In this document: in pieces, positions 1 to 7,673 of the stretch
Layout: each line of letters begins with the position of its first letter
How positions within the stretch are numbered: the stretch's first letter is position 1
Source: Pseudomonas tolaasii NCPPB 2192
Lineage (GTDB): Bacteria; Pseudomonadota; Gammaproteobacteria; Pseudomonadales; Pseudomonadaceae
DNA: 64,000 nt
Direction of reading: 5' to 3'
Assembly: GCF_002813445.1 (NCBI RefSeq)
Contig: NZ_PHHD01000001.1
Coordinates: 3,286,001-3,350,000 of the forward strand
The notes under the pieces: generated by a model
What the model saw: the letters and a program-made list of their open reading frames with translations, nothing else
Databases searched by the model: none
What the model was told of the DNA's origin: nothing
Translations under genes and position numbers: made by a program

Positions 1-1020
1 CACATCCGGAAAATGCGCATGACTATGCCGCAACGGGCTGTGCACATGCACATGGCTATGCGACTCCCCCGGTTCCCACTCAAACCCATGCTCATGCTGA
101 TGATGCTCATCATGCACATGCCGGTGCGAATGCTCTGTCGCCTCATGCAGATGTTCATGGGCATGCCGTTCCGTCAGGTGCAGCCAAACGCCCACGGCCA
201 TCAATGCCAGCGCGATCCAGAATGCCGCTGACACCGACTCCCCAAATATCAGCAGCGCTACAGCAGCACCGAGGAACGGCGCGGTCGAGAAGTAGGCGCC
301 CGTGCGCGCACTGCCCAACCCGCGCAATGCCAGCACAAACATCACCAGGCTGACGCCATACCCCAAAAAGCCAACCAGCAAGACCGGCCCCAGCTGCGCG
401 AGCCCCGGCAGCTGCGCCCCGAGATAAAGCGCCAAACCACAGTTCACCACGCCCGCAACCAATCCCTTGGCCCCGGCGATAAACAGCGCGTCCGATGCCG
501 ACACTTTGCGCGTCAAATTGTTATCAATCCCCCAGCACAGGCATGCAAGTGCCACGGCAAACGGCCCGGTCCAGTCATGGCTCGCGCCGCCGCCGTCTGA
601 CCAGGACAGCACCACACCCCCCAGCACTATCGCGATCATCCCCAGCACAATGCGTCGGTCGGCGTTCTCCCTGAACACCAGCCAGGCGATGACGGCGGTC
701 AGTACCGATTCAAGGTTGAGCATCAGGGAGGCCGTTGTGCCGGCGGTGCGGGTCAGGCCGAACATTAGGGCGACGGGGCCGAGAATGCCGCCAAAGGCGA
801 TGGCGCCGATCAGCCAGGGCCATTCCGAAGAGGTGAGCCCGGTGGGTTGCCAGCCGCGATCACGGATCAGGCGTGCGCCCGCGAGGCCGATGCCGCTGCC
901 AAGGTAGAGCAAACCGGCAAGCAACACTGGCGAAAGGCCCGTGCCGAGGCTTTTGGCGAGCGGGGTGCTGGCGCCGAACAGGGCGGCGGCGGCGAGTGCA
1001 TAGAGAATACTGAGGTTCAT
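1..1020 (-). CDS. EamA/DMT family transporter with His-rich C-terminal tail (3' end off window)
   Basis: An inner-membrane drug/metabolite transporter, read on the minus strand from ATG at 1020 and still open at base 1, so the C-terminus is missing. The first ~280 codons give alternating hydrophobic helices typical of ten-TM EamA proteins, starting MNLSILYALAAAALFGASTP, with the two-fold repeat of the family. The last ~60 codons seen (about 1-185) code for a hydrophilic stretch full of His with Glu, for example HAHEHLHEATEHSHRHVHDE. This tail is not part of the EamA fold and suggests metal binding on the cytoplasmic side. The substrate is unknown. The gene lies alone upstream of the lipoprotein gene, on the same strand. 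Confidence 0.85.
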   Translation of the reverse strand, partial: MNLSILYALAAAALFGASTPLAKSLGTGLSPVLLAGLLYLGSGIGLAGARLIRDRGWQPTGLTSSEWPWLIGAIAFGGILGPVALMFGLTRTAGTTASLMLNLESVLTAVIAWLVFRENADRRIVLGMIAIVLGGVVLSWSDGGGASHDWTGPFAVALACLCWGIDNNLTRKVSASDALFIAGAKGLVAGVVNCGLALYLGAQLPGLAQLGPVLLVGFLGYGVSLVMFVLALRGLGSARTGAYFSTAPFLGAAVALLIFGESVSAAFWIALALMAVGVWLHLTERHAHEHLHEATEHSHRHVHDEHHQHEHGFEWEPGESHSHVHVHSPLRHSHAHFPDV

Positions 1021-1101
1021 GGGCCAGCCTCGAAAGTCTGGCCCATGATACGTCGCAGGGCGGGGTTAAAGCCCTGGCGTTTTTGCCAACTTCATAATCA
1101 T

Positions 1102-1437
1102 TTATTGCGCAGTTTTCAGCTTGATCACGTCACCGGAAATCTTGGTGGTGTAGCCGCTGAGTACCCAGGCCCAAAACCAGTTTTCCTGCACTTGGGTATT
1201 GATCAGTGCGTCGCCGCCCTTGGCCTTGATGGCTGCATCCTGGGCGCGTACGAAACGGCTGTTCTGGCCGATCGGGATGATGCCGAACAGCATGATGCCG
1301 GTGGCGCTGGCTTCGCTGTGGCCCAGAACGGTGTACTGGTTGCTGTCGTACTGCGGGGATTTGATGGCGGTGCCGGTGCAGCCTGCGAGGGCAAAACCAA
1401 GAACGGCGGCTGCAGCGACTTTACTGATGTACTTCAC
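1102..1437 (-). CDS. Small lipoprotein of unknown function (TRL-like)
   Basis: A predicted lipoprotein of 111 residues. I start it at the GTG at 1437, because a GGAG motif sits 7 bases upstream and the product then begins with a clean lipoprotein signal, MKYISKVAAAAVLGFALAGC, with lipobox LAGC. A longer reading from 1488 would put a hydrophilic stretch before the signal peptide. The mature part has a Gly/Ile patch (GIMLFGIIPIGQN) and a WFWAWVLSGYTTKISGDVI end. This resembles small TRL-like outer-membrane lipoproteins, but the family assignment is tentative and no function is known. Confidence 0.75.
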   Translation of the reverse strand: MKYISKVAAAAVLGFALAGCTGTAIKSPQYDSNQYTVLGHSEASATGIMLFGIIPIGQNSRFVRAQDAAIKAKGGDALINTQVQENWFWAWVLSGYTTKISGDVIKLKTAQ

Positions 1438-1622
1438 GGGGTAACTCCATGGGCAAAAATCGAGATCCATTTCTCGAAGGGGCGCCACTTTAATCTCGAT
1501 GCTGGCAGATTGAAATTAATTCCCCGAAAGTTTCATCTTCACGCCTGCACGTACGCCCAGGCGGTCAGCTTTGCGAATAGCCGAGCATTGCGTCGTGCTG
1601 GCCGAGCCCAGCTCCCACATGT

Positions 1623-2201
1623 TTAGAGGTGCAGCCAAGCCAGGCTACCCAGCACCACTGCGACGCCGCCGGCGGTGTACGAAAGGCGCTTCAACCATTC
1701 CTTGCGCGTCAACAACGTAATCGCCGCCAACGAAATCGCGATCTGAATCGCCGTCATCGCCTGCGCCCAGCGGTGATGCTGATGCAGGGCCTCTTCTGAT
1801 TTCTGGTCCCATTCCCTTGAGGTGGCCTCAAGCTTTTCAGCCTGTTTACGCACCTCTTCCTTCTGGCTTTTGTAACGCTCGATCTCGTCCTTGTAATGCG
1901 CCGCGTCCACGCCGGGAATGTGGGTGGCCAGTTCCGCCAGGTTCTGGCGGCTGGATTTGGCCTGGTAGTAGTTCCATTGGTTGGCGGCTTCGGTCTTGAT
2001 GATGGCGGCGTTGTTCTTGTCCATCGCCGCTTCGCTCTCGGTGGAGCCGGCCTGGTAGCTGAGCATGGCGCCCAGGGTAGCCATCAGCGCGGTCATCACG
2101 GCGATGCGGCTGGCGAAACTGTCGCCGCGTCCGTGGGCGTGCTCGGTGGTGTGTTCGATGTGTTTTTCGTGGGGGCTGGGGACTTCGAAGGCTTCGGACA
2201 T
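1623..2201 (-). CDS. DUF4337 family membrane protein
   Basis: A 192-residue membrane protein that matches DUF4337 in layout. It has a hydrophilic His-rich N-terminus (SPHEKHIEHTTEHAHGRG) and a first TM helix (about residues 30-52, MTALMATLGAMLSYQAG). A long charged helical region follows (about 60-135), with the conserved NQWNYYQAKSSRQNLAE stretch. Two closely spaced C-terminal TM helices end at SLAWLHL. The function of the family is unknown. The gene stands between the lipoprotein and a LysR gene on the same strand, with no clear operon link. Confidence 0.85.
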   Translation of the reverse strand: MSEAFEVPSPHEKHIEHTTEHAHGRGDSFASRIAVMTALMATLGAMLSYQAGSTESEAAMDKNNAAIIKTEAANQWNYYQAKSSRQNLAELATHIPGVDAAHYKDEIERYKSQKEEVRKQAEKLEATSREWDQKSEEALHQHHRWAQAMTAIQIAISLAAITLLTRKEWLKRLSYTAGGVAVVLGSLAWLHL

Positions 2202-2255
2202 GGGGGCGTCTGTGAAGGGAATGAGGGAGTCTGATTCTTCACCAGCGCAGCTGTC

Positions 2256-3140
2256 TCAATCCTGTACGTAATGCTGCAAACCTTCTACCAGCGCATCAAA
2301 CGTCACTCGGCAGCGCGGGCTGTTGCGCAGGTCTTCGTGCATGGTTACCCAGGTGTCCAGTTTGAGCGCGAATGCCTGCGGCAACACGCGCCGCAAACTC
2401 GGATTGCGCCTGGCTAACTGGACCTGGCAGCCGCCGATTCCGGCACCGGCGCGAATCAGCGCGAGTTGCGCCAGGTCACTGTCGCTGCTGAGGGCAAAGG
2501 CGCTGCGTTCAAAGCCTTTGATGGCGAGGCTGCGGATAAAGGCGTTTTCCTGGTCGAAACCGATCACCGAATGGCTGGCCAGGTCCTGCATGTGCAGCGG
2601 GATGCCGTGTTGCTGCAGGTAGTCATCGCGGGCGTGCAAGCCGACTTCAATCAAACCGATGCGCCGTGCCAGCAGTTGCTCCTGGCTGGGGCGGACCATG
2701 CGCACGGCAATGTCGGCCTCCAGTTGCAGCAGGTCGCTGAGGCGGTTGGTCAGGGTCAGTTCGACTTTCAAGTGTGGGTGCTGGCGGCGCAATTGGCTGA
2801 CGATGGGCGGCAGCACTTCCACACCGACCACTTCACTGGCGGAGATGCGCACAACGCCGCGCACTTCGTCGCCTTGAGAGGACGCCGCGCGTTCCAGTGC
2901 GGCGGCGGTACGCTCCATGGTTTCAGCGTGGGCGCGCAAGGTGTGGGCGACGGCGGTGGGCAGCAAACCTTGCGGCGAGCGAGTGAACAACACCACGCCC
3001 AGTGCCGTTTCCAGCGCGGCAATGTGCCGGCCGACCGTAGGCTGTGTGATGCCGAGCAGCCGCGCAGCCCCCGACAGCGACCCTTCCTTGAGTACGCCGA
3101 GGAACGACCGGTAAAGCTCCCAACCAATATTCAATGCCAT
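2256..3140 (-). CDS. LysR-family transcriptional regulator
   Basis: A 294-residue LysR-type regulator. The N-terminal winged helix-turn-helix is at about residues 8-66 (GSLSGAARLLGITQPTVGRH, then LFTRSPQGLLPT). A periplasmic-binding-like effector domain follows from about residue 95. The start is ATG 3140. The gene is divergent from the SDR-type NAD(P)-binding gene at 3237, with 96 bases between the two starts, so that gene is its most likely target. The inducer cannot be told from the sequence. Confidence 0.93.
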   Translation of the reverse strand: MALNIGWELYRSFLGVLKEGSLSGAARLLGITQPTVGRHIAALETALGVVLFTRSPQGLLPTAVAHTLRAHAETMERTAAALERAASSQGDEVRGVVRISASEVVGVEVLPPIVSQLRRQHPHLKVELTLTNRLSDLLQLEADIAVRMVRPSQEQLLARRIGLIEVGLHARDDYLQQHGIPLHMQDLASHSVIGFDQENAFIRSLAIKGFERSAFALSSDSDLAQLALIRAGAGIGGCQVQLARRNPSLRRVLPQAFALKLDTWVTMHEDLRNSPRCRVTFDALVEGLQHYVQD

Positions 3141-3236
3141 ACATAAATGTATAGCTGATCGGCAATCTTCGGCAATTTATCTATAGCAGTCCCACGCACA
3201 CACTGGCTTCAACAACTGACAAAGGTGGGCGGCGCG

Positions 3237-4196
3237 ATGAATAAGGTACTGGTGTTGGGTGCAACCGGCGGGATCGGTGGCGAAGTGGCGCGGCAATTGA
3301 AAGCCGCAGGTTGGGAGGTGCGCGCGTTGGCCCGGGACGTGGACAAAGCGCGCCGCCAGAATGCGACGTTTACCTGGCTCAAGGGCGATGCAATGAATCG
3401 CGACGAGGTACTTGCCGCCGCCCGGGGCTGCGAGGTCATTGTGCATGCAGTGAACCCGCCCGGTTATCGCAACTGGGCAGAACTGGTGCTGCCAATGATC
3501 GATAACACCATCGCAGCGGCCATTGCCGAAGGCGCAACGATCGTGCTGCCGGGCACGGTCTACAACTACGGGCCGGATGCGTTTCCCGTGTTGCACGAAA
3601 GCTCGCCCCAGCACCCGCAAACCCGCAAGGGCGCGATCCGTGTGCAACTGGAGCAGCGGCTGGAAGACGCATCCCGCCACGGCGCGCGCGTAATAATCGT
3701 GCGGGCCGGTGACTTTTTTGGCGGGCAGGCGGCCAACAGTTGGTTCTCCCAAGGGGTTGTCAAACCCGGCAAACCGGTGCACACCATCAGCAATCCGGGC
3801 GCGCCGGGCCTGGCCCATCAATGGGCGTACTTGCCGGATGTGGCGCGCACCATGGTTGAGTTACTGGCGCGTCGGGCCAGCCTCGACGCCTTTGCGCGCT
3901 TTCATATGGCCGGGCACATCGACACCGATGGCACGCAGATGAGCAAGGCGATTCAGCGCGTGGTGCAGCGCAGAACGGGCCGGCAACCCCGTGTAGGCAC
4001 GTTCCCTTGGTGGCTGTTGAAATTGGCGGCGCCTTTTGTAGTGACTTTGCGTGAGCTGCAGGAGATGCGTTACCTGTGGAGCACGCCGCTGCGCCTGGAT
4101 AACGCGCGGCTGGTCGAGGTGCTCGGCAAAGAACCGCATACACCGCTGGATCAGGCGGTGGAGGCGACGCTTGTTGGCATGGGGTGCCTGGCTTAA
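3237..4196 (+). CDS. NAD(P)-binding atypical SDR / epimerase-like protein
   Basis: A 319-residue Rossmann-fold protein of the extended/atypical short-chain dehydrogenase group. The nucleotide-binding motif is at the N-terminus (VLVLGATGGIGGEVARQL), with WLKGDAMN (Asp after beta 3) and VIVHAVNPPG further on. The region around YNYGPDAFPVLHE is like NAD-dependent epimerases. A GTG 12 bases upstream (3225) is in frame, but the ATG at 3237 places the AAGG of AAAGGTGGG at a usable distance. The substrate is unknown. It is divergent from a LysR regulator. Confidence 0.85.
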   Translation: MNKVLVLGATGGIGGEVARQLKAAGWEVRALARDVDKARRQNATFTWLKGDAMNRDEVLAAARGCEVIVHAVNPPGYRNWAELVLPMIDNTIAAAIAEGATIVLPGTVYNYGPDAFPVLHESSPQHPQTRKGAIRVQLEQRLEDASRHGARVIIVRAGDFFGGQAANSWFSQGVVKPGKPVHTISNPGAPGLAHQWAYLPDVARTMVELLARRASLDAFARFHMAGHIDTDGTQMSKAIQRVVQRRTGRQPRVGTFPWWLLKLAAPFVVTLRELQEMRYLWSTPLRLDNARLVEVLGKEPHTPLDQAVEATLVGMGCLA

Positions 4197-4298
4197 GCGC
4201 CGAGGGCAGTACATAGCGGGCCGCAACGGTTGCTTGCAAGGCGCGCGGGCCGTTATTGTGCTGAATCCTTTTAGTCCTTCCCCCAGGGTTTTGTTGTG

Positions 4299-4988
4299 AT
4301 GAATGCACCGCGTACTGCTGCCGGTCCGATCAAGGCCGTGATTTTCGATATGGACGGGTTGTTGCTGGATACGGAAGGCATCTACACCGAAGTCACACAG
4401 ATCATCGCCGAACGCTATGGGCGCACCTACGATTGGGGCATCAAGCAGCACATCATCGGGCGTGGTGCCCAGGACCTGGCCGATTACGTGGTCAAGGCGC
4501 TGGAGTTGCCGATTACGGCAGCCGAGTTCCTGAAGATTCGCGAGCCGCTGATGAGCGAGCGTTTCCCCAAGGCCCAAGGCATGCCCGGTGCCGAAGCGTT
4601 GGTGCGGCACTTGAAGGCGCACAACATTCCGATTGCCGTGGGCACCAGTTCGTCGCGCAATTCGTTTGGCCACAAAACCACGTTGCACCGCGAGTGGTTC
4701 AGCCTGTTCGGTACGATTGTGACGGCGGATGACCCGGAAGTCGGCGCGGCGAAACCGGCGCCGGATATTTTCCTCACCGCTGCGCGCCGACTGGGCGTTG
4801 CACCCGAGGATTGCTTGGTGTTCGAGGATTCGCCCTTTGGGGTGACGGCCGCGAAGGCCGCCAATATGACGGCCATCGCTGTGCCGGATGAGGCCATGGC
4901 TGACAGCAAGTACGACCACGCCGACCAGATCATCCGCAAGCTGGCGGACTTTGATCTGGCGGCCTATGGCTTGCCGCCATTGCGTTGA
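4299..4988 (+). CDS. HAD-superfamily hydrolase (subfamily IA, phosphatase/phosphoglucomutase-like)
   Basis: A soluble phosphatase of 229 residues with all four HAD motifs: DMDGLLLDTEG (nucleophile Asp and acid Asp), GTSSS (motif II), the Lys in GAAKPAPD (motif III), and EDSPFG (motif IV). The alpha-helical cap after motif I is of the beta-phosphoglucomutase/pseudouridine-5'-phosphatase type. The exact substrate cannot be assigned. The codon before the ATG is an in-frame GTG (4296), an equally possible start. A REPIN follows directly after the stop codon. Confidence 0.9.
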   Translation: MNAPRTAAGPIKAVIFDMDGLLLDTEGIYTEVTQIIAERYGRTYDWGIKQHIIGRGAQDLADYVVKALELPITAAEFLKIREPLMSERFPKAQGMPGAEALVRHLKAHNIPIAVGTSSSRNSFGHKTTLHREWFSLFGTIVTADDPEVGAAKPAPDIFLTAARRLGVAPEDCLVFEDSPFGVTAAKAANMTAIAVPDEAMADSKYDHADQIIRKLADFDLAAYGLPPLR

Positions 4989-5006
4989 CTGATGCGCGGT
5001 AAAAAA

Positions 5007-5094
5007 TGTGGGAGCTGGCTTGCCTGCGATACCGGTGTGCCAGCCAACCATCTGGCACTGATACACCGCCATCGCAGGCAAGCCAGCTCCCACA
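5007..5094. repeat. REPIN (inverted pair of REP sequences)
   Basis: Two REP arms face each other: TGTGGGAGCTGGCTTGCC at 5007 and its complement ending CTCCCACA at 5094. They are separated by about 40 bases that also carry a short inverted repeat (CGGTGT/ACACCG). This is the first of seven copies in the window, and it lies between two convergent genes. Such elements are mobilised in trans by a RAYT transposase, and none is encoded here. Confidence 0.92.
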
Positions 5095-5115
5095 CGAGTC
5101 AGTTCCCACCCGGAT

Positions 5116-5862
5116 TCAGGCGCTGAAACCACCATCAATCGTCAAACTGGCACCGGTGATATACCCGGCTTCCGGCCCCGCCAGGTACGCCACAAAGCTG
5201 GCAATCTCTTCCACGTGCCCGTACCGCCCAACCGCCATCAGCCCGATCAAGCTGTCTGCAAACTCACTGTTCGCCGGGTTCATGTCGGTGTCCACCGGGC
5301 CGGGTTGTACGTTGTTGATGGTGATGCCGCGTGGCCCCAGGTCGCGTGCCAAACCTTTGGTCAGACCCACCAGCGCCGCCTTGCTCATCGCATACGGACC
5401 GCCGCCGCCGAAGGGCATGCGTTCGGCGTTGGTGCTGCCGATATTGATCACTCGGCCGCCGTTACCCATGTGATTGGCCGCTTCCTGGGTGGCGATGAAC
5501 ACGCTGCGCACGTTGATCGCCAGGGTCTGGTCAAAGTCTTCCAGCTTGAAGTCTTCCAGCGGCGCGATGGCCAACACACCGGCGTTGTTCACCAGGATAT
5601 CCAGGCGGCCAAAGGCTTTGACGGTGGCGTTGACCGCATTGCGGATCGCCTCGGCGTCGGCGCTGTCGGCGTGAATCGCCAGGGCTTTGCCGCCTTCACT
5701 GATCACGCTGTTTTGCAGTTCTTGCGCCTTGGCGGCCGAGCTGACGTAGGTGAAGGCGACCGCTGCACCCTGTGCGGCGAGGCGTTTGACGATAGCGGCG
5801 CCGATGCCGCGGGAACCGCCTTGAATCAAGGCAACTTTGCCGCTGAGGTCTTGTGTGGTCAT
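5116..5862 (-). CDS. SDR-family NAD(P)-dependent oxidoreductase
   Basis: A classical short-chain dehydrogenase of 248 residues. It has the cofactor loop GGSRGIG, the NNAG motif, and the YAMSK active-site Tyr/Lys in GGGPYAMSKAALVG. It ends in the usual GASLTIDGGFSA. I start it at ATG 5862, which has AGGAG 7 bases upstream. The open frame continues much further upstream, but that part overlaps the divergent LysR gene and reads like nothing known. The substrate is unknown. The LysR gene at 5990 is divergent and probably regulates it. Confidence 0.93.
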   Translation of the reverse strand: MTTQDLSGKVALIQGGSRGIGAAIVKRLAAQGAAVAFTYVSSAAKAQELQNSVISEGGKALAIHADSADAEAIRNAVNATVKAFGRLDILVNNAGVLAIAPLEDFKLEDFDQTLAINVRSVFIATQEAANHMGNGGRVINIGSTNAERMPFGGGGPYAMSKAALVGLTKGLARDLGPRGITINNVQPGPVDTDMNPANSEFADSLIGLMAVGRYGHVEEIASFVAYLAGPEAGYITGASLTIDGGFSA

Positions 5863-5989
5863 GTCGATCTCCTGAAGGTTCAAGGCGGGAGTGCCTTGTT
5901 GTTGGAACCGAGTATCGACTTCAGCGCCGCCCCCCGGTAGACCGTGATTGCTATAGTCTGTGTAAACCAAAAGTTTAGAGTGTGGCGGT

Positions 5990-6913
5990 ATGGAGAGCTT
6001 TGGCAGTATCGAATGCTTTGTGCGCAGTGCCGAAGGCGGCAGCTTTGCCGAAGCGGCGCGGCACCTGAGCCTGACGCCTGCGGCCGTCGGAAAAAGCGTT
6101 GCCAAGTTGGAGGCGCGTCTGGGGGTTCGGCTGTTCCAGCGTAGTACACGTCGCCTGACCCTGACGGAAGCCGGCAAGCTGTTTCTCGAAGAGGTCAGCG
6201 GCAGCCTCACCACCATCCAGAATGCGGTGGCCAACCTGGCCAGCGCCGAAGGGCGGCCGGTGGGTACGCTGAAGGTCAGTATGGGGACGGTGTTCGGCAA
6301 CCGTTATGTGGTGCCGTTGCTGGGCGAGTTTATGCGGCGCTTTCCGGACATCAGCCCGGACTGGCATTTCGATAACCGCCAGGTGGACCTGATCGGCCAG
6401 GGGTTTGATGCGGCCATTGGCGGCGGTTTTGAGCTGCCTCCGGGCGTGGTCGCGCGCAAACTCACGCCGGCGCACCGGGTGCTGGTGGCTTCGCCGGGTT
6501 ATTTGGCGCAACGCCTGCCGGTGAAAACTCCCGAAGATCTGGCGCGTTGTACGGGCATCCTGATCCGCTCACCCCAAACCGGTCGCGTGCGCTCCTGGCA
6601 ATTGACCAGCCTTGAGCGCGAGCATCGCCCGCTGGTACTCAAGCCCGGCATGACCATGAGCGATTCCGAAGCCGCCTGCTGCGCCGGCGCCCAAGGGCTG
6701 GGTATCGCGCTGATCAGCATGCCGATGGCCGTGCCTTTCCTCGACAGCGGCGCGGTGGTGCGTGTGCTGCCCGACTGGTATGTGGATGACGGCAACATTT
6801 CCATCTATTACGCCGAGCACAAACTGCTGCCTGGCAAGACCCGGGCGTTTGTGGATTTCATCATTGAGCAGTTTGCCGAGCAGGGCTTGGGGCGGCGGTT
6901 CAGTGCGGTGTGA
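5990..6913 (+). CDS. LysR-family transcriptional regulator
   Basis: A 307-residue LysR-type regulator of the CrgA/DsdC-like subgroup that often controls a divergent SDR gene. Helix-turn-helix region: GSFAEAARHLSLTPAAVGKS, then LFQRSTRRLTLTEAG. The effector-binding domain holds a VDLIGQGFDAAIGGG motif typical of the group. It shares a 127-base control region with the SDR gene at 5116-5862. Its 3' end lies 18 bases from the convergent racemase gene. Confidence 0.93.
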   Translation: MESFGSIECFVRSAEGGSFAEAARHLSLTPAAVGKSVAKLEARLGVRLFQRSTRRLTLTEAGKLFLEEVSGSLTTIQNAVANLASAEGRPVGTLKVSMGTVFGNRYVVPLLGEFMRRFPDISPDWHFDNRQVDLIGQGFDAAIGGGFELPPGVVARKLTPAHRVLVASPGYLAQRLPVKTPEDLARCTGILIRSPQTGRVRSWQLTSLEREHRPLVLKPGMTMSDSEAACCAGAQGLGIALISMPMAVPFLDSGAVVRVLPDWYVDDGNISIYYAEHKLLPGKTRAFVDFIIEQFAEQGLGRRFSAV

Positions 6914-6931
6914 GCATGGCCGCGACTCGAT

Positions 6932-7660
6932 CTACCGGCCAGACCGCCCCGGCCAGCCCATGACTTTCTTCGGCCGCGGCGTCGCATAGGTGCGGATTTT
7001 CGAGGTCGACAACCCCAGCCGCACCAGCGATTCGGCAATGGTCACCGCCGTCGTCACGCCATCCACCACCGGCACGCCGGTGCGTAGGCGAATCTGCTCA
7101 TCCAGCCCGGCCATGCCGCCGCAGCCCAGGCAGATCACTTCGGCCTTGTCTTCGCTGATCGCCAGCTCGGCCTGGCGCACGATGGCTTCCATGGCGGCCA
7201 GCGGATCCTCTTCCAGCTCCAGTACCGCCATGCCGCTGGCGCGCACCGAGGCGCAGCGCTGGTACAGCCCGGCGAGTTTCAGGCGGTCTTCAATCAACGG
7301 CACCGTGCGGTCCAGGGTGGTGACCACCGAATAGGCATGGCCCAGAAACATCGCCGTGCTGGCGGCGGCTTCGGTGATGTCCACCACCGGCACATTCAAT
7401 AATTCCTGCAGGCCTTCACGGCCATGCTCGCCATAACCGGCCTGGATCACCGCATCAAACGGCTGGTCGTAAGCCATCACCCGGTCCATCACGGCGATGG
7501 CCGCCAGGTAACTTTCAAAATTGCCCTCCACCGATTCGGCGCCAAAGTACGGCGTGAGCCCGACGATCTCGGTACCCGGCGCGGCCACAGCGCGTGCCTG
7601 CTGGGCGATGGTTTCCGTGATGGATTCGGTGGTGTTGACGTTGACCACGAGGATACGCAT
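6932..7660 (-). CDS. Aspartate/glutamate/hydantoin racemase family protein
   Basis: A 242-residue member of the Asp/Glu/hydantoin racemase superfamily. It begins MRILVVNVNTTESIT, as hydantoin and allantoin racemases do. The second catalytic region is intact (VICLGCGGMAGL, with Cys). Where hydantoin racemases carry the first Cys (CFGDPG) this protein reads AGYGEHG, so the pair is incomplete and racemase activity is not certain. ATG 7660 has AAGGAC at a good distance. It follows the NCS1 permease stop by 13 bases and is surely in one operon with it, which suggests uptake and processing of a hydantoin, allantoin or related ring compound. Confidence 0.85.
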   Translation of the reverse strand: MRILVVNVNTTESITETIAQQARAVAAPGTEIVGLTPYFGAESVEGNFESYLAAIAVMDRVMAYDQPFDAVIQAGYGEHGREGLQELLNVPVVDITEAAASTAMFLGHAYSVVTTLDRTVPLIEDRLKLAGLYQRCASVRASGMAVLELEEDPLAAMEAIVRQAELAISEDKAEVICLGCGGMAGLDEQIRLRTGVPVVDGVTTAVTIAESLVRLGLSTSKIRTYATPRPKKVMGWPGRSGR

Positions 7661-7673
7661 GGAATGTCCTTGA

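Noticed and set aside
13..231. Met-rich 72-codon frame at the left edge
   Set aside because: It is the complement of the His-rich tail of the DMT exporter (CAT/CAC His codons read as ATG/GTG).
5116..6300. Longer N-terminus for the SDR gene (394 codons)
   Set aside because: The extra 146 residues overlap the divergent LysR gene and lack any motif. The ATG at 5862 has a good ribosome-binding site.
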